64,000 bases of DNA from Ruegeria arenilitoris (GTDB taxonomy: Bacteria; Pseudomonadota; Alphaproteobacteria; Rhodobacterales; Rhodobacteraceae): the NCBI RefSeq assembly GCF_013035425.1, contig NZ_WQHX01000001.1:1-64000 (forward strand), read 5' to 3'. A program made the translations under genes and the position numbers. Shown in pieces: positions 54,828-62,856 of the stretch (positions within the stretch are counted from its first letter, which is position 1; every line of letters starts with the position of its first letter). The notes below the pieces were generated by a model, which searched no databases, was not told the origin of the DNA, and saw nothing but the letters and a program-made list of their open reading frames with translations.

Positions 54828-55326
54828 CGGCTGCCACCTTCACACTGATCATACGGTCCGGGCTCGCAGGGGGCTCACCCCGGACGATCGCGTCCACATG
54901 CTCCATACCATCGATAACACGCCCATAGACGGTGTACTGACCGTTTAGAAAATGGTTGTCTTTGAAGTTGATAAAGAACTGCGAATTCGCAGAGTCAGGG
55001 TTGGCTGACCGCGCGGCACCAAGAGTACCGCGATCATGGGGCAATTTAGAAAATTCAGCCGGGACATTCGGCAATGACGAACCTCCGGTACCGGCCATGC
55101 GCAGATTGAAACCATCTTCCATATCGCCATGCTGAACATCGCCCGTTTGCGCCATGAAACCGTCGATCACCCTGTGAAAGGCCACATTGTCGTATTCACC
55201 GCCACGTGCCAGATCTTTCATCCGCTCGCTGTGCAACGGGGCCACGTCTGGCAGCAGCTCAATGACAACGTTTCCATCTTTGAGCTCAATGATGATTGTG
55301 TTTTCGGGATCTTTGATCTCGGCCAT
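54820..55326 (-). CDS. Cytosolic cyclophilin-type peptidyl-prolyl isomerase
   Basis: 168-residue PpiB-like protein without a signal peptide (MAEIKDPENTIIIELKDGNV). Same motif set as the neighbour: FHRVIDGFMAQTGDVQ, ARSANPDSANSQFFINF and LNGQYTVYGRVIDGMEHVD. ATG 55324-55326 has AGGAGGG 5-6 bases upstream; the longer open frame to 55395 is rejected. It overlaps the secreted paralogue by 8 bases. Divergent from pgk. Confidence 0.93.
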   Translation of the reverse strand: MAEIKDPENTIIIELKDGNVVIELLPDVAPLHSERMKDLARGGEYDNVAFHRVIDGFMAQTGDVQHGDMEDGFNLRMAGTGGSSLPNVPAEFSKLPHDRGTLGAARSANPDSANSQFFINFKDNHFLNGQYTVYGRVIDGMEHVDAIVRGEPPASPDRMISVKVAADA

Positions 55327-55460
55327 GTGGCCCTCCTGTGGATTAGTCTTGCGCAAATACCTATGCGCCACGCGGACGAAAGCCAAGTGACGCATTGACC
55401 TGAGGGCAAAATGCAGGAAAAGAACCGCTTATATCGAACTCAAGTGCCGAGGATTGCGCC

Positions 55461-56651
55461 ATGGGCTGGAAAACGCTGGACGACATGGACCTGAACGACA
55501 AACGCGTGCTGGTGCGCGTGGACATCAATGTGCCCGTCGTGGACGGAATGGTAACAGATGCCACTCGTATCGAACGCATTGTCCCTACCGTCCGCGATAT
55601 TTTGGCCGCTGGGGGCAAACCCATTCTTTTGGCCCATTTTGGGCGTCCCGGTGGCGAACGGCGCGAAAACCTATCGCTCAAACAGTTGGTCCCTGCTCTG
55701 GAGACTGCATTTGGCGCCGAGGTTCTTTTTTCAGCCGATTGCGTGGGACAAGAAGCTGAACTGGCTGCGCAGGAGCTGCAACCCGGTCAGGTGCTACTAC
55801 TGGAAAACACCCGTTTTCACAGCGCGGAAACAAAGAATGATCCAAATCTGGCGGCAGGAATGGCGCAACTTGGGGATATCTATTGCAACGACGCATTTTC
55901 GGCCGCCCACCGCGCACACAGTTCTACCGAGGCCATTGCACGGTTGCTTCCCGCTTGCGCAGGCCGCTTGATGCAGGCCGAATTGGAGGCTCTACAAAGC
56001 GCACTGGGAAATCCCAAACGCCCAGTGACAGCAGTGGTCGGTGGCGCCAAAGTTTCAACCAAACTGGAACTGTTGGGCAATCTGATAAACAAAGTCGACA
56101 ACCTTGTAATCGGCGGTGGGATGGCGAACACCTTTTTGGTGGCAAAAGGAATTAGCGTCGGTAAATCGTTGGCCGAGCGCGATATGGCAGATACGGCATC
56201 GGACATTCTGTCCAGAGCTGCACACTCCGGTTGCAATATCGTTCTTCCGTCAGACATCGTTGTTGCTGAAAAGTTTGAAGCGAACACACCGCATCAAATA
56301 CTGCCTGCCGACGAGTGCCCCGAGAATGGCATGATCCTGGATGCGGGCCCCGATAGTGTGGCTGCGATTTCGGATACCTTTTCCCAAAGCAAAACGTTGA
56401 TTTGGAACGGACCGCTAGGCGCATTCGAACTTGAGCCGTTCGATGTCGCCACCAATGCTGCAGCTCTCAAGGCTGCGGCGCTTACTCGATCAGGACAACT
56501 AATTTCGGTCGCAGGTGGTGGCGATACGGTCGCGGCATTGAATGCTTCGGGCGCGGCACACGACTTCACGTATATCTCGACCGCAGGTGGTGCTTTCCTT
56601 GAATGGATGGAAGGCAAAACACTGCCTGGGGTTGCCGCTCTAGAGACCTGA
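55461..56651 (+). CDS. pgk: Phosphoglycerate kinase
   Basis: Glycolytic/gluconeogenic enzyme that transfers phosphate between 1,3-bisphosphoglycerate and ADP. 396 residues, full length. Substrate Arg-rich motif [11 protein letters not shown] (about 17-27) and HFGRPGG; hinge and nucleotide motifs [15 protein letters not shown] and GPLGAFE; C-terminal GGGDTVAAL and [13 protein letters not shown]. It is followed by a hairpin at 56744 and then the ftsB-like gene. Confidence 0.96.
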   Translation: MGWKTLDDMDLNDKRVLVRVDINVPVVDGMVTDATRIERIVPTVRDILAAGGKPILLAHFGRPGGERRENLSLKQLVPALETAFGAEVLFSADCVGQEAELAAQELQPGQVLLLENTRFHSAETKNDPNLAAGMAQLGDIYCNDAFSAAHRAHSSTEAIARLLPACAGRLMQAELEALQSALGNPKRPVTAVVGGAKVSTKLELLGNLINKVDNLVIGGGMANTFLVAKGISVGKSLAERDMADTASDILSRAAHSGCNIVLPSDIVVAEKFEANTPHQILPADECPENGMILDAGPDSVAAISDTFSQSKTLIWNGPLGAFELEPFDVATNAAALKAAALTRSGQLISVAGGGDTVAALNASGAAHDFTYISTAGGAFLEWMEGKTLPGVAALET

Positions 56652-56743
56652 ACCAAGTAGATTGGTCGTTTTGGACTCACACTGAGTTTTTTGCGAATCA
56701 GGGGATTCACATCCCGAATCACCTATGACATAGTGCTTCGAGA

Positions 56744-56758
56744 TGCCCAAAAAGGGCA
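56744..56758 (+). terminator. Short hairpin after pgk
   Basis: TGCCC (56744-56748), loop AAAAA, GGGCA (56754-56758), followed by CGTTTCTTG. Weak terminator candidate between pgk and the ftsB-like gene. Confidence 0.45.
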
Positions 56759-56795
56759 CGTTTCTTGAGGCAGAATTCATACGGCGGTCATCAGA

Positions 56796-57095
56796 GTGTC
56801 CCGTTCCAATAGACCCAGATTGGGCGCAATCGTCTTTTTCACGGTAGCTTTTATGCTGGGTGTGTATTTCACCTTTGCTGCCGTGCAGGGCGATTATGGT
56901 CTTTTCCGCAGAGTGGAGATAGCTGCGGAACGGGACGCTCTTTCGCGCGACCTCGCCAAGCTGAATTCCGAAATATCTGAGATGGAAAACCTAACTCGCC
57001 GGTTGTCGGATACCTATCTGGACCTCGACCTTCTGGATCAACAGGCACGGTCAATTTTAGGTATGATCCGTTCTGACGAGATCGTAATCCAATAA
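56796..57095 (+). CDS. FtsB/DivIC-like septum formation initiator
   Basis: 99-residue bitopic protein. One transmembrane segment (about 11-29: AIVFFTVAFMLGVYFTFAA), then a coiled coil (about 40-70: AERDALSRDLAKLNSEISEMENLTRRL) and the short end LDQQARSILGMI. Typical of FtsB/DivIC, which helps recruit divisome proteins. It starts with GTG at 56796 and has only a weak Shine-Dalgarno. It precedes the PDH operon, as in other Rhodobacterales that I recall. Confidence 0.85.
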   Translation: MSRSNRPRLGAIVFFTVAFMLGVYFTFAAVQGDYGLFRRVEIAAERDALSRDLAKLNSEISEMENLTRRLSDTYLDLDLLDQQARSILGMIRSDEIVIQ

Positions 57096-57214
57096 CGTTA
57101 CGCATTATCGAAACTCTTCGGCCAGGGGACACCTGCCTAGATCGCCGGTCAAATCCTGCGCGTCCTGCCGCTGCGTAACATTTACACTCGCCAGATCAAG
57201 CGAAATGCTCTATG

Positions 57215-57238
57215 AGATAGTTTAACGCTAAACTATCT
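57215..57238. promoter_or_regulatory. Long perfect dyad upstream of pdhA (putative operator)
   Basis: AGATAGTTTA (57215-57224), spacer ACGC, TAAACTATCT (57229-57238): 10+4+10 with no mismatch. It ends 24 bases before the pdhA start codon. The core AGTTTA-N4-TAAACT also occurs upstream of lpdA (41941-41956). Likely repressor or activator site for the PDH operon. Confidence 0.8.
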
Positions 57239-57262
57239 TGCCGGAAGGGGGAGATCGCCGCT

Positions 57263-58252
57263 ATGGCTGCGCGAAAAACCACAAAGAAACCAAATGTTTC
57301 TGCGGAGGAACTTAAGACATACTATCGGGAAATGCTGTTGATCCGCCGATTCGAAGAAAAGGCCGGGCAACTTTATGGCATGGGCCTGATCGGTGGATTC
57401 TGCCACTTGTATATAGGACAAGAAGCCGTCGTCGTAGGACTTGAAGCTGCGGCAGACGATGGAGACAAGCGTATCACTTCCTACCGTGATCATGGCCACA
57501 TGCTGGCCTGCGGCATGGAACCGGGAGGTGTGATGGCCGAATTGACCGGGCGCATTGGTGGTCTGTCCAAAGGCAAAGGCGGCTCGATGCACATGTTCTC
57601 CAAGGAAAAACACTTTTACGGTGGCCACGGCATTGTCGGCGCACAAGTACCGTTGGGCGCGGGATTGGCTTTTTCTGATAAGTACAAGGGAAACGACCGG
57701 GTCACGTTTACTTATTTTGGTGATGGCGCAGCTAATCAGGGTCAGGTTTACGAAACATTCAATATGGCGGCGCTGTGGGATTTGCCCGTCGTCTTCGTCA
57801 TCGAAAATAACCAGTACGCCATGGGCACAGCGCAAGCCCGCTCGACCTCAACCAAAGAAATTTTCCACCGAGGTGAGGCGTTCGGCATTCCGGGCGAAAT
57901 CGTCAACGGAATGGACGTACTGGCCGTTAAAGAGGCTGGCGAAAAAGCAGTAGCCCACTGCCGCGCAGGAAAAGGTCCATATATTCTTGAGATCAAGACG
58001 TATCGGTATCGCGGTCATTCAATGTCAGACCCAGCCAAGTACCGCACGCGTGAAGAAGTTCAGAAAGTGCGTGAACAGAGCGATCCGATCGAACATGTGC
58101 GTGAGCTTTTGCTAACAGGAAAACACGCGACAGAGGACGATCTGAAGGCGATCGACAAAGAAATCAAAGAGATCGTCAATCAGGCCGCCGAATTCTCGAA
58201 AGAAAGCCCCGAGCCGTCGTTGGACGAGCTTTGGACCGATATCTACGCCTGA
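57263..58252 (+). CDS. pdhA: Pyruvate dehydrogenase E1 component, alpha subunit
   Basis: Thiamine-diphosphate subunit of pyruvate dehydrogenase, 329 residues; with PdhB decarboxylates pyruvate and acetylates the lipoyl group. ThDP motif GDGAANQGQVYETFNMAALW...ENN (about 152-183). Phosphorylation-loop-like region YRYRGHSMSDPAKYRTREE (about 249-267) matches alpha subunits. GGGGGAG lies 9 bases before the ATG. First gene of pdhA-pdhB-ORF86-pdhC, with the dyad at 57215 upstream. Confidence 0.96.
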   Translation: MAARKTTKKPNVSAEELKTYYREMLLIRRFEEKAGQLYGMGLIGGFCHLYIGQEAVVVGLEAAADDGDKRITSYRDHGHMLACGMEPGGVMAELTGRIGGLSKGKGGSMHMFSKEKHFYGGHGIVGAQVPLGAGLAFSDKYKGNDRVTFTYFGDGAANQGQVYETFNMAALWDLPVVFVIENNQYAMGTAQARSTSTKEIFHRGEAFGIPGEIVNGMDVLAVKEAGEKAVAHCRAGKGPYILEIKTYRYRGHSMSDPAKYRTREEVQKVREQSDPIEHVRELLLTGKHATEDDLKAIDKEIKEIVNQAAEFSKESPEPSLDELWTDIYA

Positions 58253-58267
58253 GAGGACGATCAAGAC

Positions 58268-59632
58268 ATGGCAACCGAAATTCTCATGCCCGCCCTTTCG
58301 CCCACTATGGAAGAGGGCACGTTAGCCAAATGGTTAGTCAAGGAAGGCGACACCGTATCCTCGGGCGATATCATGGCCGAGATCGAAACCGACAAAGCGA
58401 CGATGGAGTTCGAAGCCGTCGATGAAGGTATCGTCGGTAAAATCCTGATCGCCGAAGGTACTGAAGGGGTAAAGGTTAATACACCCATCGCGGTGTTGGT
58501 GGAAGAAGGCGAAGACGCCTCCGCGCTTCCCGCGGCAGCGCCCGAATCAGTGACCGAGGTCGCCCCGGCGGCAGTTGATGCCCCCGCTCCTGCCGCTGCC
58601 CCTGCCGCGCCCGTTGTGGACCTGTCGCCGGACTGGCCTGCCGACGCCGAGATGAAATCTGAAACGGTCCGCGAGGCGCTCCGCGACGCGATGGCCGAAG
58701 AAATGCGCGGCGACGAGGATGTCTATCTGATGGGCGAAGAGGTCGCCGAGTATCAGGGTGCGTATAAAATCTCACAAGGTCTGCTGGACGAATTCGGGCC
58801 TAAACGTGTGATTGATACGCCAATTACAGAACACGGTTTTACCGGCATCGCGGTTGGTTCAGCCTTTGGCGGGTTGAAACCGATTGTTGAGTTCATGACG
58901 TTCAACTTCGCCATGCAAGCAATTGACCAGATCATCAACTCAGCCGCCAAAACTCTGTATATGTCTGGCGGGCAAATGGGTTGTCCGATCGTGTTTCGCG
59001 GACCTAATGGTGCTGCGGCGCGTGTAGCGGCACAGCATTCGCAAGACTATGCCGCTTGGTACATGCAAGTTCCCGGATTGAAAGTTGTTATGCCGTATTC
59101 GGCAGCCGACGCGAAAGGACTGCTGAAATCGGCAATCCGCGACCCTAACCCGGTAGTCTTTTTAGAAAACGAAATCCTGTATGGTCGATCTTTTGATGTG
59201 CCACAGGTGGATGACCTGACCATCCCACTGGGCAAGGCTCGTATCTGGCGCGAAGGCTCTGATGTGACCATCGTCAGCTTTGGTATCGGTATGCAATTCG
59301 CGTTGGAAGCCGCTGACAAATTGGCCGAGGAAGGAATAAACGCCGAAGTGATCGATCTTCGCACAATCCGCCCGATGGACACTGGCGCGATTATCAACTC
59401 GGTAATGAAAACCAACCGTCTGGTAACTGTGGAAGAAGGCTGGCCCCAAGGCTCTGTGGGTAGCTATATCTCATCAGTCGTTATGCAGGAGGCGTTCGAT
59501 TACCTTGACGCGCCGGTCATCACTTGTACCGGAAAGGATGTTCCGATGCCGTATGCCGCCAACCTTGAAAAACTGGCGCTGGTTACGACCGATGAGGTGA
59601 TCTCGGCTGTCAAACAGGTGACTTATCGGTAA
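58268..59632 (+). CDS. pdhB: Pyruvate dehydrogenase E1 component, beta subunit with lipoyl domain
   Basis: 454 residues. An N-terminal lipoyl domain (about 1-80, lipoyl-Lys43 in ETDKATMEF) and an Ala/Pro-rich linker (about 84-120) precede the transketolase-like E1-beta domain (about 130-454: [51 protein letters not shown] and EGWPQGSVG). Fusion of a lipoyl domain to E1-beta is known in alphaproteobacteria. The lipoyl domain is very similar to that of PdhC, but with many synonymous differences. 15 bases after pdhA. Confidence 0.96.
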   Translation: MATEILMPALSPTMEEGTLAKWLVKEGDTVSSGDIMAEIETDKATMEFEAVDEGIVGKILIAEGTEGVKVNTPIAVLVEEGEDASALPAAAPESVTEVAPAAVDAPAPAAAPAAPVVDLSPDWPADAEMKSETVREALRDAMAEEMRGDEDVYLMGEEVAEYQGAYKISQGLLDEFGPKRVIDTPITEHGFTGIAVGSAFGGLKPIVEFMTFNFAMQAIDQIINSAAKTLYMSGGQMGCPIVFRGPNGAAARVAAQHSQDYAAWYMQVPGLKVVMPYSAADAKGLLKSAIRDPNPVVFLENEILYGRSFDVPQVDDLTIPLGKARIWREGSDVTIVSFGIGMQFALEAADKLAEEGINAEVIDLRTIRPMDTGAIINSVMKTNRLVTVEEGWPQGSVGSYISSVVMQEAFDYLDAPVITCTGKDVPMPYAANLEKLALVTTDEVISAVKQVTYR

Positions 59633-59636
59633 CAGA

Positions 59637-59897
59637 ATGGATATCAGGGGCCGCGATCCAGCAACCGAATGCTACCGTGTCGATCTGGTAATTGACGATC
59701 GTACGATCACGGCCCTTGTGCCTGAGCGTTTGGCGGCTGATATGCGATTGATCGGTTCTCGGCCCTCTCACCAAACAGCCTACGTCTGGATGGCTGAAAA
59801 CAAAGAAAAAATCGAAGCGGCGATAGCGACACTCGCACGCGGCACCGGGCGCCCACGGGCGCCTTTTGACCAAATTACTTTGATTGAGGAGCGCTGA
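59637..59897 (+). CDS. Small protein of unknown function in the pdh operon
   Basis: 86 residues, not recognised with confidence; there is a weak resemblance to DUF1488-type small proteins. It starts 4 bases after pdhB and stops one base before pdhC, so it is part of the operon. The sequence is mixed alpha/beta: [21 protein letters not shown], then [22 protein letters not shown]. No Cys pair, signal peptide or membrane helix. Possible roles as assembly or regulatory factor of the complex are guesses. Confidence 0.7.
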   Translation: MDIRGRDPATECYRVDLVIDDRTITALVPERLAADMRLIGSRPSHQTAYVWMAENKEKIEAAIATLARGTGRPRAPFDQITLIEER

Positions 59898-59898
59898 A

Positions 59899-61197
59899 AT
59901 GCCCACCGAAATCCTGATGCCTGCTCTGTCTCCCACTATGGAGGAAGGCACGCTTGCGAAATGGCTTGTCAAAGAAGGCGACACTGTATCCTCCGGCGAC
60001 TTGCTGGCTGAGATAGAAACCGACAAAGCCACGATGGAGTTCGAGGCGGTCGACGAAGGTGTCGTTGGCAAAATCCTAATCCCGGAAGGAACCGAAGGCG
60101 TAAAAGTAAACACCGCTATTGCGGTTCTGTTGGAAGATGGCGAAAGCGCTGATGATATCTCGACGTCGCCAGCCCCTGCCCCTGCGGCCGCGCCAAACAC
60201 GGCGGCGGGCGATGAAGCCGCGCCCGCGACATCCGAGACCCCTGCCCCTGCTCCAGCCGCCCCTGCAAAGGCTGATGGAGGCCGTATCTTCGCTTCGCCT
60301 TTGGCACGAAGAATTGCAGCGCAAAAAGGCCTCGACCTGGCGCAAATTAACGGTTCCGGTCCGCATGGCAGGATCGTCAAGGCGGATGTCGAAGGCGCGA
60401 CAGCAAGCGCACCAGCCATCGCTCCGGCCGCTACAACCGCCCCCCCCTCTGCTGCTGCCCCAGCGGGTCCTTCAGCTGACGCAGTTGCCAAGATGTACGA
60501 AGGTCGCGAATTCGAAGAAATTAAACTGGACGGAATGCGCAAGACGATCGCCGCCCGACTTTCCGAAGCCAAACAGACCATTCCGCATTTCTATCTGCGT
60601 CGTGACATCAAGCTGGATGCACTGTTGAAGTTCCGAAGCCAGCTGAACAAACAGCTAGAAGGTCGCGGAGTGAAACTGAGCGTTAACGACTTTATCATCA
60701 AAGCCGTTGCCAACGCCCTGCAACAAGTACCCGAGTGCAATGCTGTTTGGGCCGGAGACAGGGTCTTACAATTGAAACCTTCGGATGTAGCTGTTGCCGT
60801 CGCTATCGAAGGCGGCTTGTTCACACCTGTACTGCAAGACGCCGATACCAAATCGCTCTCTGCTTTGTCGACCGAGATGAAAGACCTTGCTGGTCGCGCC
60901 CGGGAACGTAAGTTGGCTCCGCATGAATATCAGGGCGGTACGTTTGCCGTTTCCAATCTGGGCATGTTCGGTATCGACAACTTCGATGCAATCGTGAATC
61001 CACCCCACGCCGGCATTTTGGCGGTCGGAACTGGACTGAAAAAACCCGTTGTCGGAGATGACGGAGAACTGACAGTAGCCACGATCATGTCCGTCACAAT
61101 GTCAGTTGATCACCGCGTTATCGACGGAGCGCTTGGCGCACAATTGCTGCAAGCCATTGTCGAAAATCTTGAAAACCCGATGGTGATGCTGGCTTGA
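59899..61197 (+). CDS. pdhC: Dihydrolipoyl acetyltransferase (E2 of PDH)
   Basis: 432-residue core of the pyruvate dehydrogenase complex. One lipoyl domain (about 1-80, Lys43), Ala/Pro linker, peripheral subunit-binding domain (about 133-170: [33 protein letters not shown]), second Ala/Pro linker and catalytic domain (about 205-432) ending with the active-site [17 protein letters not shown] 59899 is used because GAGGAG precedes it by 7 bases; the open frame begins at 59884 inside the previous gene. E3 is encoded far away (lpdA, 40514). Confidence 0.96.
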   Translation: MPTEILMPALSPTMEEGTLAKWLVKEGDTVSSGDLLAEIETDKATMEFEAVDEGVVGKILIPEGTEGVKVNTAIAVLLEDGESADDISTSPAPAPAAAPNTAAGDEAAPATSETPAPAPAAPAKADGGRIFASPLARRIAAQKGLDLAQINGSGPHGRIVKADVEGATASAPAIAPAATTAPPSAAAPAGPSADAVAKMYEGREFEEIKLDGMRKTIAARLSEAKQTIPHFYLRRDIKLDALLKFRSQLNKQLEGRGVKLSVNDFIIKAVANALQQVPECNAVWAGDRVLQLKPSDVAVAVAIEGGLFTPVLQDADTKSLSALSTEMKDLAGRARERKLAPHEYQGGTFAVSNLGMFGIDNFDAIVNPPHAGILAVGTGLKKPVVGDDGELTVATIMSVTMSVDHRVIDGALGAQLLQAIVENLENPMVMLA

Positions 61198-61207
61198 TGT
61201 AATTCAC

Positions 61208-61241
61208 AAAAAGCCCCACCCGAACGGAAATCGGGCGGGGC
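61208..61241 (-). terminator. Terminator of cysE (also ends the pdh operon)
   Basis: Stem GCCCCACCCGA (61213-61223) with TCGGGCGGGGC (61231-61241) and an A-run at 61208-61212, which becomes TTTTT after the stem on the minus strand. So it mainly terminates cysE; it sits where pdhC transcripts arrive from the other side. Confidence 0.85.
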
Positions 61242-61326
61242 CAAGATTTGTAATGATCTAAAAGCGGCGTTTAGTTTCCGATCAACTCAAGAGTTCAAAG
61301 ACTGTTCTCGCATCGATGCGACAAGC

Positions 61327-62148
61327 TTAACTTGGATCCTGGTGATTCTTTCCCAGCATATGATCCATTGAAATCGAGGGCTGATCGCACCCTGCTTCAC
61401 CGACAATCTTCGCGGGAATGCCCGCAACCGTCTTGCAGGCTGGAACCTCCTCCAACACCACAGATCCGGCTGCGATGCGGCTGCAATGGCCAACCGTGAT
61501 GTTCCCAAGAACCTTTGCACCAGCCCCAATCAGTACTCCATCTCCGATCTTGGGATGACGATCTTCCTCTTCCTTACCTGTCCCGCCCAGCGTCACGGAG
61601 TGCAACATCGAAACATTATCACCTACAACGGCAGTTTCGCCGATCACGATTGAATGGGCGTGGTCGATCATAATCCCCTTGCCAATTTTCGCAGCCGGAT
61701 GGATATCAATTCCAAATATCTCAGACGAACGCATCTGAACAAAATACGCCAAGTCATGCCGGCCTTTTCGCCACAGCCAATGACCTACGCGATAAGCCTG
61801 CATCGCCTGATATCCTTTGAAATAGAGCACTGGCTGCAGCAGACGGTGACAGGCCGGATCACGCTCGTATACCGCCATCAGATCCGCCCGCGCCGCTTCT
61901 AGCAAAGAGGCGTCGTCCGAATAGGCTTCTTCAACGATTTCACGCAAGACCATCATCGACATCTCGTTCGAGCACAACTTGGCGGCAATGCGATAGGACA
62001 AAGCCCTCTCGAGACTGCGGTGATGCAGGATACAGGCGTGAACCAGACCACCCATAAGTGGTTCCTTTTCCACGGCCGCCAGAGCCTCTGCCGTTATGCG
62101 ATCCCAAACAGGATCGACGTTGGTGATTTGACTGCGCTTTTCGAACAT
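61327..62148 (-). CDS. cysE: Serine O-acetyltransferase
   Basis: First step of cysteine synthesis; acetylates serine with acetyl-CoA. 273 residues. N-terminal helical domain (VWDRITAEALAAVEKEPLMGG), then left-handed beta-helix hexapeptide repeats (GIDIHPAAKIGKGIMIDHAH and IGDGVLIGAGAKVLGNITVG). His in MIDHAHSIVIGETA is catalytic. The C-terminal tail with SMDHML may contact CysK. ATG 62146-62148 (MFEKRSQITNV) has AAGGATC upstream; the longer frame to 62208 is rejected. Divergent from the DksA-like gene. Confidence 0.95.
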   Translation of the reverse strand: MFEKRSQITNVDPVWDRITAEALAAVEKEPLMGGLVHACILHHRSLERALSYRIAAKLCSNEMSMMVLREIVEEAYSDDASLLEAARADLMAVYERDPACHRLLQPVLYFKGYQAMQAYRVGHWLWRKGRHDLAYFVQMRSSEIFGIDIHPAAKIGKGIMIDHAHSIVIGETAVVGDNVSMLHSVTLGGTGKEEEDRHPKIGDGVLIGAGAKVLGNITVGHCSRIAAGSVVLEEVPACKTVAGIPAKIVGEAGCDQPSISMDHMLGKNHQDPS

Positions 62149-62234
62149 GGCTTTTGATCCTTTTCTGCGCCTAGAATAGCCATCTAAGGTCAAAATCACC
62201 AAACGCAAACCCCTGATGTGTTATACAACAAAAA

Positions 62235-62573
62235 ATGAACGAACATGATCACCGATATTTTGAACGACTTATCAAAGTTCGGTTGGCGTCTCTCGAGGCG
62301 GAGTCAGCGTCAGGCCACGACGCACAAGCGATTGTCGAACTTGATCAGCAGGCCGTTGGACGCCTCAGCCGCATGGATGCGTTACAAAACCAGGCGATGG
62401 CAAAGGCCCAGCAGGCCCGCAGGGATGTAGAAACGCGCCGGCTTCAGACCGCGCTCAGCCGAATTGCCGAAGGCGAGTACGGCTATTGCGAAGATTGCGG
62501 AGACTTAATCGCTCGGGGGCGTCTGGAACTGGACCTTGCGGCAAGCAAGTGCGTCAGTTGTGCCTCTGACTGA
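62235..62573 (+). CDS. DksA/TraR-like zinc finger protein
   Basis: 112 residues, shorter than DksA (about 150). N-terminal coiled-coil helices (RYFERLIKVRLASLEAE and QAMAKAQQARRDVETRRLQ), then the four-Cys finger CEDCGDLIARGRLELDLAASKCVSC (Cys at about 86, 89, 107, 110). Members of this family bind the RNA polymerase secondary channel and alter transcription with or without ppGpp. The two acidic tip residues of DksA are not obvious here. The 3' end overlaps the GTA-linked gene by 20 bases on the opposite strand. Confidence 0.88.
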   Translation: MNEHDHRYFERLIKVRLASLEAESASGHDAQAIVELDQQAVGRLSRMDALQNQAMAKAQQARRDVETRRLQTALSRIAEGEYGYCEDCGDLIARGRLELDLAASKCVSCASD

Positions 62574-62850
62574 TATTAAACCGGATAAGATTACGTAGAA
62601 CTATCTCGAAACACTCACAATATTGCAGGTCGTTGAAACTGGGCTCATCCGCCAATCGACGAATATACGCGACAGCCATCAGGGATCCGTTCCCGTATTT
62701 AGGATGTAAACGGCCCATATCCGAAGTGTATTCGTGCGCCAATTGCGCCTCGTTAAACATTTGTAAGCATATGGATTCCCGCTCGGAAGGCGGCGCGGCC
62801 AACAAGGCCCGCGCCGCTGCACTTACATCACCATGCAAAACAGTACGCAA
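62554..62850 (-). CDS. Small protein at the end of an RcGTA-like cluster
   Basis: 98 residues, unknown function. MRTVLHGDVSAAARALLAAPP..., then LHPKYGNGSLMAVAYIRRL, and a C-terminal FEIVLRNLIRF. I recall similar small proteins following the gp15 gene in Rhodobacterales gene-transfer-agent clusters. It starts with TTG at 62850, 6 bases after the gp15 stop, and lacks a clear Shine-Dalgarno, so coupling to gp15 is likely. Overlaps the DksA-like gene convergently. Confidence 0.7.
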   Translation of the reverse strand: MRTVLHGDVSAAARALLAAPPSERESICLQMFNEAQLAHEYTSDMGRLHPKYGNGSLMAVAYIRRLADEPSFNDLQYCECFEIVLRNLIRFNISQRHN

Positions 62851-62856
62851 GATGGA

